Assembly (NCBI GenBank): GCA_964541595.1
Contig: CAZIRO010000148.1
Coordinates: forward strand, 1 to 7,038
Direction: 5' to 3'
Origin: CAZIRO01 sp964541595
GTDB taxonomy: Bacteria > Acidobacteriota > HRBIN11
Length of the DNA stretch: 7,038 nt
Part shown: positions 1-4,529 of the stretch, in pieces
How the letters are laid out: each line of letters starts with the position of its first letter
Position numbering within the stretch: position 1 is the stretch's first letter
The notes under the pieces: model-generated
Told to the model about the DNA's origin: nothing
Database searches by the model: none
Seen by the model: only the letters and a program-made list of their open reading frames with translations
Program-made: the position numbers and the translations under genes

Positions 1-447
1 CCAGAGCGTCAGCAGATACCCGGCAACCATCACACCGGATGTGGCAAGGACGCCCTGATAGGGGACAAACCCCGCGAGAAATACCAGGACGCTGAACCAG
101 AGCATCAAACAGAGGAGCCGGATTTCCGGTGCCGCGTATCCGATGAGATTGAGCAGGATCGCAGCGACCAGCGCCGGTGTGTAGACATAATGTGGGTCCC
201 AATACAGCAATACATCCCAACCGCGATACGGAATCAGCCACAGCAGGAACTCCAGCACCACGGTCACGGTCAGCAGTACAAGCCACTGATGCAGGGTCAC
301 ACGCGTGATCTTCAGGATGTTGAGCAATGGAAGTGTGAGTAAAAACAGGGCGAACCCGAGCGCTGCAAGTACAATGCCCTGTTGTTTTTTGCGTTTACGG
401 TATCGTTGCCGTTCTTCTTCACTGAACGGACTGAATACATCCACCAC
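1..447 (-). CDS. Polytopic membrane protein, N-terminal part (runs off left edge)
   Basis: The minus-strand frame is open from GTG at 447 to the window edge: 149 codons and no stop. I chose this GTG because GGGAG (455-459) lies 7 nt upstream. A second GTG follows directly at 444. The protein begins with a hydrophilic, strongly basic segment (around residues 10-20, RQRYRKRKKQQ), followed by at least four hydrophobic stretches, roughly residues 22-42, 51-70, 84-103 and 107-128, with a fifth beginning near 133. By the positive-inside rule the N-terminus should be cytoplasmic. The alternation of long hydrophobic runs with short polar turns strongly supports real coding. I do not recognise the family, and the missing C-terminus may hold the diagnostic part. 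It is separated from tlyA by more than 900 bp, so it is probably transcribed separately from the kor operon. Confidence 0.8.
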   Translation of the reverse strand, partial: MVDVFSPFSEEERQRYRKRKKQQGIVLAALGFALFLLTLPLLNILKITRVTLHQWLVLLTVTVVLEFLLWLIPYRGWDVLLYWDPHYVYTPALVAAILLNLIGYAAPEIRLLCLMLWFSVLVFLAGFVPYQGVLATSGVMVAGYLLTLW

Positions 448-454
448 GGCGAAA

Positions 455-459
455 CTCCC
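455..459 (-). promoter_or_regulatory. Ribosome binding site of the membrane protein gene
   Basis: GGGAG on the minus strand sits 7 nt before GTG 447. It decides the start, because there is no ATG in this frame near the beginning of the hydrophilic N-terminus. Confidence 0.5.
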
Positions 460-630
460 ACGTATCGTCCGATACCGGACGCGTTCTGACACTTCCGTTG
501 TACCGGAACATCGGACAGACATTCTGCCCGTACTTTCGTCGCCACCTCCCGGAACCGATGGGTGTATCAGCGCATGCATGTGTGGTGCGACACGGCCAGT
601 GGTGTGCGTGACAAAACAGCGCATGAGTGT

Positions 631-667
631 GCATTGACGAGGGCCGGCGTCGGCCATCCGTCAATGC
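631..667. repeat. Strong inverted repeat (9 + 5 bp stem)
   Basis: GCATTGACG (631-639) is perfectly complementary to CGTCAATGC (659-667). Inside lies a second perfect stem, GGCCG (642-646) with CGGCC (651-655), closed by the 4-base loop GCGT. The two stems are separated by a small AG/ATC internal loop. There is no T-run on either side, so this is not a standard intrinsic terminator. It lies about 185 bp upstream of the GTG start of the membrane protein gene and could be a leader RNA structure or a protein-binding palindrome. Confidence 0.55.
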
Positions 668-781
668 GGTCCCTCCTCCGGGTATCCCTCAGACGCGTCC
701 CGGTCGGCCGGTCCGGACGTTGTCACGTGCGGTGTGCACGACTCCTGGGAAACAGCGCAACCCGTTGCCCCCCAATCCCCC

Positions 782-826
782 TCCGGTTTCAGATTACCCG
801 CATCCGGTGACGGGATGCAAACCGGA
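782..826. repeat. Two-part inverted repeat (8 + 6 bp stem)
   Basis: TCCGGTTT (782-789) pairs with AAACCGGA (819-826). Nested inside, GCATCC (800-805) pairs with GGATGC (813-818) around a 7-base loop. One side carries a 10-base unpaired bulge (790-799) and the other side has none. An imperfect direct repeat flanks it: GGGAAACAGCGCAACCC at 747-763 and a similar 18-mer at 823-840. The arrangement is typical of a folded RNA, but no known family is recognised. Confidence 0.5.
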
Positions 827-857
827 AACCTGCGCAATCCGTCTACCCAGATGCAAT

Positions 858-933
858 GACGTCCACAGTGCCGGGAAGTGATGGGGTACCATCGCAGGGA
901 ACCCTGTTCCTTCCCCGCTTGTCACTGCACGTC
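858..933. repeat. Possible branched (three-way) stem structure
   Basis: By eye, GACGT 858-862 pairs with 929-933, CAGTG 866-870 with 923-927, and GGGAAG 873-878 with CTTCCC 910-915. These enclose two small hairpins: GATGG 880-884 with CCATC 889-893, and CAGG 895-898 with CCTG 903-906. All five stems are mutually compatible and would form a three-way junction. Individual stems are short, so some could arise by chance. The strand is undetermined; the minus strand is the one that would be transcribed into the membrane protein gene. Confidence 0.35.
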
Positions 934-1034
934 GCTTCGTGGGCAGACCGCTGAGACATATACTCAAATTTTCGGACGGACGGATCCACCGTGTTCGCCA
1001 GAACCCAGACGGATATGCAGGTGTTACTGGTCGG

Positions 1035-1127
1035 TCAACGAAAATGGTGACGTTGTGAATTCCCTACACGCCATCCGCAGGATCCCTGTCCATCTTTCCG
1101 ATACTCTTCTGATACTCTTTGAAACAT
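1035..1127 (-). CDS. Possible 30-residue small ORF or gene remnant
   Basis: ATG at 1127 opens a 30-codon frame ending in TGA at 1035-1037. AAGGA (1133-1137) precedes it by 5 nt, a good ribosome binding site, and TTGACT, a possible -35 hexamer, lies further upstream on the minus strand. The peptide starts MFQRVSEEYRKDGQ, hydrophilic and helix-like, then becomes polar and His/Arg-rich without obvious structure. There is no signal peptide or membrane segment. An 11-bp direct repeat (AAGAGTATC twice, 1100-1108 and 1111-1119) lies inside it. It could be a small protein, a leader peptide, or the first codons of a decayed gene. I do not recognise it, and confidence that it is translated is low. Confidence 0.25.
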   Translation of the reverse strand: MFQRVSEEYRKDGQGSCGWRVGNSQRHHFR

Positions 1128-1183
1128 TTTATTCCTTCCAGACCGATCGTGCAAGTCAATAGACCTGAGATCGGGACGGGAAA

Positions 1184-1239
1184 CAGGTGTCAGGTGTCAG
1201 GTGTCAGGTCTCCGGTCTCAGGTCCCAGGTGTTGGGTGT
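1184..1239 (+). repeat. Tandem heptamer tract, eight units
   Basis: Eight consecutive 7-bp units: CAGGTGT three times, then CAGGTCT, CCGGTCT, CAGGTCC, CAGGTGT, TGGGTGT. The consensus is CAGGTST. It lies wholly inside repeat E1. The type resembles the short tandemly repeated heptanucleotides known from cyanobacteria and other bacterial intergenic regions. The units are too short and lack spacers, so this is not a CRISPR array. Confidence 0.85.
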
Positions 1240-1277
1240 CGGGGTATCCTGGATGACGGGTGATCGCGGGGTTCATG

Positions 1278-1294
1278 GGGACACGCCGTGTCCC
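1278..1294 (+). repeat. Perfect hairpin inside E1
   Basis: GGGACAC, loop GCC, GTGTCCC: a perfect 7-bp stem with a 3-base loop, extendable with one bulge. The E2 copy has a related hairpin (ACGCC, loop AC, GGCGT) at the same place next to the shared 20-mer. No T-run follows on either strand. It might still act as a 3' end structure for the kor-tlyA transcript, whose last stop codon is about 75 bp away. Confidence 0.5.
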
Positions 1295-1369
1295 ATTGCC
1301 TGTCCCGATTTCAGAATAGACTTCAGAAGTACAGGGGGGATAGCGGTTCTCCGAAAGCGGTGACCATGG

Positions 1370-2173
1370 TCAGGCCGACGTGTGAAGGACCCGGTGAAGG
1401 TCGTTGACGAGGTCCCGGATGTCCATCCCACCGGGTGCTGCCGGGTACCGCAGGTGCAGAAAAAACTCGCGGTTTCCCTTGCTGCCGCGAATCGGAGACG
1501 ATGTCCATCCGTGCACGGAGAATCCCTGATCCACGGCCGCATGCGCGACGCGCAGGATGGCTTCGATCCACCGTTCGGGAGATCGCACGATACCACCCCG
1601 GCCCACGTGTTTCGGCGCGAGTTCGAACTGTGGTTTCACCAGAACGAGTACGTCACCGCGGAAGTCCAGCCGCGCCACAGCGGGCAGGATCTTCGTCACG
1701 CTGATAAACGACACATCGATCGTCACGATCTGGACGGGTTCCGGGATATGCGCACGTGTCAGGTATCGGGCGTTTGTGCGTTCCATCACGACGACGCGTG
1801 GGTCCCGGCGCAGTCGCCAATCGAGTTGCCCGCGTCCGACGTCCACGGCGTAGACCTTCCGTGCCCCCCGGGACAGCAAACAGTGGGTAAATCCACCGGT
1901 CGATGCGCCGATATCCACCACAACCTGACCCGCGGGGTCCACAGCGAACACGTCCAGTGCGTGCCGCAGTTTGTATTCCCCCCGGCTGATCACGGTTTCC
2001 GGTGTGCGAATCCACTGGATATCCGCATCGGGACGCACACGGGTACCCGGTTTGGTGACCACACGGCCGTCCACCCGGAAGTATCCCTGAATGATCAGAC
2101 TCTGCGCACGCGTACGGGATTCTACAAACCCGCGTTCGACGAGCAACTGATCCAGGCGCACTTTAGGACGCAT
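1370..2173 (-). CDS. tlyA: TlyA-family rRNA 2'-O-ribose methyltransferase
   Basis: The product is 267 aa, normal for TlyA. An N-terminal S4 RNA-binding domain (residues 6-50, VRLDQLLVERGFVESRTRAQ) is followed by the linker VISRGEYKL (61-69) and an FtsJ-like SAM-dependent methyltransferase. The SAM motif is DIGASTGGFT (87-96). The K-D-K-E tetrad of this fold is visible as K68, D153 (TIDVSF), K180 (LVKPQFE) and E236 (GNREFFLHL). Family members methylate cytidine 2'-OH groups in 16S and/or 23S rRNA, and loss causes capreomycin resistance in mycobacteria. I chose ATG 2173 because homologues begin just before VRLDQLL. An in-frame upstream start (2227) would add 18 residues inside the Nudix gene. 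Its start overlaps the upstream stop by 11 bp. The hemolysin name often given to the family is historical. Confidence 0.93.
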   Translation of the reverse strand: MRPKVRLDQLLVERGFVESRTRAQSLIIQGYFRVDGRVVTKPGTRVRPDADIQWIRTPETVISRGEYKLRHALDVFAVDPAGQVVVDIGASTGGFTHCLLSRGARKVYAVDVGRGQLDWRLRRDPRVVVMERTNARYLTRAHIPEPVQIVTIDVSFISVTKILPAVARLDFRGDVLVLVKPQFELAPKHVGRGGIVRSPERWIEAILRVAHAAVDQGFSVHGWTSSPIRGSKGNREFFLHLRYPAAPGGMDIRDLVNDLHRVLHTSA

Positions 2174-2801
2174 GGTTTTCCGGATCCTCAAGCCAGGAGA
2201 TGTCCAGACCGTAGATCGAGGCCACAACGTGGAGCAGATGCACGATCATCCGGGCGGTGGCCCCCCAGATGGCGTATTTGCCATAGGCAAAATTGTGCAC
2301 CCGGTGGACGTGACCCCGGAACTCGACGGATCGCCATTCGTGGTGGTGTGCCTGTAAAAAGTGGTACAGTGGCACGCGAACCAGTGCCTGGACTTCTTCG
2401 GGATTCAGACGTGGACGCCAGGGGGGTACCACCCGGGCGACGATCGGCCAGACCCAGAACCGGGTCACCGTGGCGGTCGGCGGGAGGATCCCTGCCGGTT
2501 CAATCCGCTCGCGGGACAGACCGATCTCTTCTTCGACTTCACGCAGGACCGCATCGACCAGCGTGCGGTCGTGGGGTTCGATCATCCCCCCGGGGAACGC
2601 CATTTGTCCCCGATGCAGGGGTAACCGTTCGGACCGCTGGATCAGAATCAGATCCCATTGCGCCCGTTGCGCGACCCATTCCAGCGGGACAAGCACCACT
2701 GCCGGCATCATTCCGGCGGGTACTGCCGGTATCCGGTCCGGCAGAGGATGCAGTGCCCGACGCAGGTGTACGATCAGATGGGCGTCACTCCAGGGTGCCA
2801 T
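2163..2801 (-). CDS. CoA pyrophosphatase, Nudix family (NudL type)
   Basis: The 212-aa product (with the ATG start) matches the CoA pyrophosphatase branch of Nudix hydrolases, which split CoA and acyl-CoA into 3',5'-ADP and 4'-phosphopantetheine derivatives. Residues 51-72 carry the branch-specific run LILIQRSERL..HRGQMAFPGG. The Nudix box follows as GGMIEPHD (71-78) then LREVEEEIGL (86-95), with the one-residue longer spacing also seen in E. coli NudL. The metal-binding glutamates E90-E92 are intact. IWGATARM (178-185) is typical of the family C-terminus. The start is uncertain. ATG 2801 gives a family-like N-terminus but has a weak ribosome binding site; GTG 2858 or GTG 2870 would extend into the end of the ABC-like gene. 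The stop overlaps tlyA. CoA hydrolysis fits next to a CoA-using oxidoreductase, but a shared role is inference. Confidence 0.88.
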   Translation of the reverse strand: MAPWSDAHLIVHLRRALHPLPDRIPAVPAGMMPAVVLVPLEWVAQRAQWDLILIQRSERLPLHRGQMAFPGGMIEPHDRTLVDAVLREVEEEIGLSRERIEPAGILPPTATVTRFWVWPIVARVVPPWRPRLNPEEVQALVRVPLYHFLQAHHHEWRSVEFRGHVHRVHNFAYGKYAIWGATARMIVHLLHVVASIYGLDISWLEDPENHAS

Positions 2802-2842
2802 ATGCGTACCGATGATTCGCCTGCATTCGTGCCGGTTGGATT

Positions 2843-3568
2843 CTATTTGAATACCCACCGGAACCGCCACCGGCGTCGGCGGAACCGTTCCTGTACGGTC
2901 CCGGTGTGCGGGTCCAGGTGCACCACGCGGTCACACACCCATGCGGCCAGACGCTCGTCCCGGGTGAACCACAACACGGCCATGTCGCGGCAGATCTTCC
3001 GGATCAGGCGGCCGAACTCGATCCTGATCGGTTCCGCCAGGCGTTCGGTGGGATAGAACAGAATGAGCCAGTCGGGACGGAATGCAATAGCGCGTGCAAG
3101 GTGGATGCGCATGCGAATCCGATCGTCGGCAAGTTGCATGGGACGGTCCAGATCCGCCGCAGACAGCCCGACCCGGCGTGCAAGCGCGGCGATTTCCCGC
3201 TCGCACTGCGCATCCAGCGGTGTGGACCAGTCCATGGCAAACGTCGCGATCAACGTCACCCGTACGGGCCACTCTTCCATCAGCGGCAGACGTGGATCGT
3301 ACAGACCGATACGGCGCAGTAATGGAAACCATTCGTCCTCATGGTGAATATCCGCCGTGCGCACGCCAAACAGGCGAATCTCGCCTGCATCGGGCAAAAA
3401 CCGACCGGTGAGGTGGTGCAGCAAAACCTCTGCAACCGCCTCGGTCAGACCGATGACGGCCAGTGTCTCCCCTGCCGGTAATGTCAGATGGTCGACTCGA
3501 ATCACCGGGTGGCCGTGAATCTGCCGCTCGAAATGGTGAACTTCCAGGACGTGAACGGGTTCGGCCAT
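2843..3568 (-). CDS. Degenerate ABC-ATPase-like protein (predicted pseudo-ATPase)
   Basis: The 241-aa intact ORF follows the ABC nucleotide-binding-domain plan: HLTLPAGETLAVIG before the P-loop, HHLTGRFLPDAGEIRLFG after it, then a helical part, HLARAIAFRPDWLIL, PTERL and VCDRVVHL. The closest framework seems MlaF-like. Every nucleotide motif is changed. The Walker A position (40-48) reads GLTEAVAEV with no GKS/T. The signature is LADDR (146-150), not LSGGQ. Walker B ends LILFY (168-172) where LLLDE is expected. The D-loop LD is LAEP. The switch His is R203 in FTRDE. The last 14 residues are very basic and aromatic. The start ATG shares one base with the korB stop (TAATG), so translation is coupled. 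No transporter membrane or substrate-binding gene is adjacent. It probably does not hydrolyse ATP and may be a structural or regulatory partner of KorAB or of a membrane complex; that is inference. Confidence 0.8.
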   Translation of the reverse strand: MAEPVHVLEVHHFERQIHGHPVIRVDHLTLPAGETLAVIGLTEAVAEVLLHHLTGRFLPDAGEIRLFGVRTADIHHEDEWFPLLRRIGLYDPRLPLMEEWPVRVTLIATFAMDWSTPLDAQCEREIAALARRVGLSAADLDRPMQLADDRIRMRIHLARAIAFRPDWLILFYPTERLAEPIRIEFGRLIRKICRDMAVLWFTRDERLAAWVCDRVVHLDPHTGTVQERFRRRRWRFRWVFK

Positions 3569-4476
3569 TACATCATGGTCTGTAAGAGTTTGCGTCCATC
3601 TTCCGGGCGCAGTCCGAGTGGCTGATCCACCGGGATTCCCTTTCGATAGGCGAGTTCCTGGCTCTCGTAGGTTTCCGCGCCTTCCAGCAGATAAAACAGT
3701 CCGATGGGAATCCGGTCACCGAACTCCAGGGCCTTTTCGATCGCCTGCATGAAATTGGTCGGGTCGTGGTCGGTTTCCTCCAGCCGGTACACCCGTTTCC
3801 GGAACCAGGCATACGTGTTCACGTGGTTGTACGTCACACAGGGAGAAAACACGTCGATGAGGGCAAACCCCTGATGGCGGATGCCGTGAGCGATCAGCAT
3901 GGCCAGATGGTTCGGATCCCCGGAAAACCCGCGGGCCACATACGTGGCGCCGGACATGATGGCAAGGGTCAACGGGTTGATCGGAATCTCTGTGTTCCCG
4001 TACGGGGTCGATTTTGTACGAACCCCCTTCATGGTGGTCGGCGAGGTCTGGCCGGTGGTCAATCCGTAGATCTGGTTATTCATGACGACATACGTGATGT
4101 CCATATTGCGTCGGCAGGCGTGGACGAAATGTGCCAGCCCGATACCGTATCCGTCACCGTCTCCACCGGTCACGACAACATGCAGACGCGGGTTGGCCAG
4201 TTTGATCCCTTCCGCGACGGGCACAGCACGGCCGTGCAGGCCGTGAAACCCGTAGGCACGAATGAATCCCGGGAGGTTCGAGGAACAACCGATTCCAGAG
4301 ACGACCACCACCTGGCTCGGGTCGATCTCCAGATATGCCAGCGCTTTCTGCAGGGCTTTGAGTACCCCATAGTCCCCGCAGCCGGGACACCAGTCCGGAT
4401 CCACCGGTCCCTTATAGTCCTCCGCGGGGGCGTCTTTGATCTCATCGATGACGTTCAGGACCGCCTTGGCGACCAT
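3568..4476 (-). CDS. korB: 2-oxoacid:ferredoxin oxidoreductase, beta subunit
   Basis: The 302-aa product is the thiamine diphosphate and [4Fe-4S]-binding subunit that, with KorA, oxidatively decarboxylates a 2-oxoacid to acyl-CoA and reduces ferredoxin. WCPGCGDYG (29-37), GIGCSS (61-66) and SPCVTYNH (211-218) supply four cysteines (C30, C33, C64, C213) placed as in the iron-sulfur site of this family. The ThDP motif is GGDGDGYGIG (104-113) followed by MNNQIYGLTTGQTSPTT (132-148). The motif set matches the 2-oxoglutarate-type (KorB) annotation, although substrate range cannot be read reliably from sequence and some relatives act on several 2-oxoacids. GGGGGAA (4481-4487) precedes the chosen ATG. 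The gene starts 53 bp after korA, and its TAA overlaps the ATG of the ABC-like gene. Confidence 0.95.
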   Translation of the reverse strand: MVAKAVLNVIDEIKDAPAEDYKGPVDPDWCPGCGDYGVLKALQKALAYLEIDPSQVVVVSGIGCSSNLPGFIRAYGFHGLHGRAVPVAEGIKLANPRLHVVVTGGDGDGYGIGLAHFVHACRRNMDITYVVMNNQIYGLTTGQTSPTTMKGVRTKSTPYGNTEIPINPLTLAIMSGATYVARGFSGDPNHLAMLIAHGIRHQGFALIDVFSPCVTYNHVNTYAWFRKRVYRLEETDHDPTNFMQAIEKALEFGDRIPIGLFYLLEGAETYESQELAYRKGIPVDQPLGLRPEDGRKLLQTMM

Positions 4477-4480
4477 CGTT

Positions 4481-4487
4481 TTCCCCC
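4481..4487 (-). promoter_or_regulatory. Ribosome binding site of korB
   Basis: The purine run GGGGGAA on the minus strand lies 4 nt before ATG 4476. An ATG at 4490 is out of frame and would give a different product, so the purine run supports 4476. Confidence 0.45.
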
Positions 4488-4529
4488 ATGTTCAAGGGTT
4501 CCGTTTGTGCGTTTCCAGATGCGTATGCA

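Larger units (their letters stand above)
1170..1309 (+). repeat. Dispersed intergenic repeat, copy E1 (140 bp)
   Basis: The element begins ATCGGGACGGGAAACAGG and ends CCATTGCCTGTCCCGAT. Its two ends form an imperfect terminal inverted repeat (14 of 18 matching, first 8 perfect). Internally it has a tract of 7-bp units (1184-1239), a middle stretch containing ATCCTGGATG, and a GC-rich hairpin (1278-1294). A second copy (E2) lies inverted at 6349-6456, and the two share an exact 20-mer at one end. The element encodes nothing and sits about 60 bp downstream of the tlyA stop. It resembles a MITE or REP-type element. No transposase is in the window to account for it. Confidence 0.6.
448..1369. other. 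Long gene-free region with inverted repeats and a dispersed repeat
   Basis: No reading frame on either strand shows a recognisable protein. The short open frames have no conserved motifs and most lack a ribosome binding site. The region contains a possible 30-codon ORF (1035-1127), repeat copy E1 (1170-1309), and between about 620 and 935 several long inverted repeats. These are listed separately. Positions 1035-1145 are locally richer in A and T than the flanks. It could be the long 5' leader of the membrane protein gene, a decayed gene, or a site of past insertions. I found no tRNA, rRNA, or known riboswitch consensus by eye. Confidence 0.6.

Noticed and set aside
631..667. Bidirectional intrinsic terminator
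   Set aside because: The stem is strong, but neither side has a run of T residues.
562..881. Two overlapping plus-strand open frames of about 80 codons
   Set aside because: Arg/Pro-rich, no recognisable motif or start context; probably chance open frames in GC-rich DNA.
700..935. Cobalamin riboswitch, SRP RNA, RNase P RNA or 6S RNA
   Set aside because: I looked for the conserved boxes of these families on both strands and did not see them; only generic stems are present.
878..1162. 94-codon open frame on the plus strand in the gene-free region
   Set aside because: No convincing ribosome binding site, no motif, and low-complexity Cys/Arg/Pro-rich translation. It crosses the inverted-repeat region.
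1184..1239. CRISPR array
   Set aside because: Units are 7 bp with no spacers.
1382..2815. 477-codon open frame on the plus strand
   Set aside because: It is antisense to tlyA and the Nudix gene, both of which carry clear family motifs. The translation is Arg/Pro/His-rich without any motif, as expected for the opposite strand of GC-rich codons.
2802..2870. Nudix start at GTG 2870
   Set aside because: It would add 23 residues lying over the end of the ABC-like gene, with no clear ribosome binding site. ATG 2801 gives the family-like N-terminus, though this remains uncertain.
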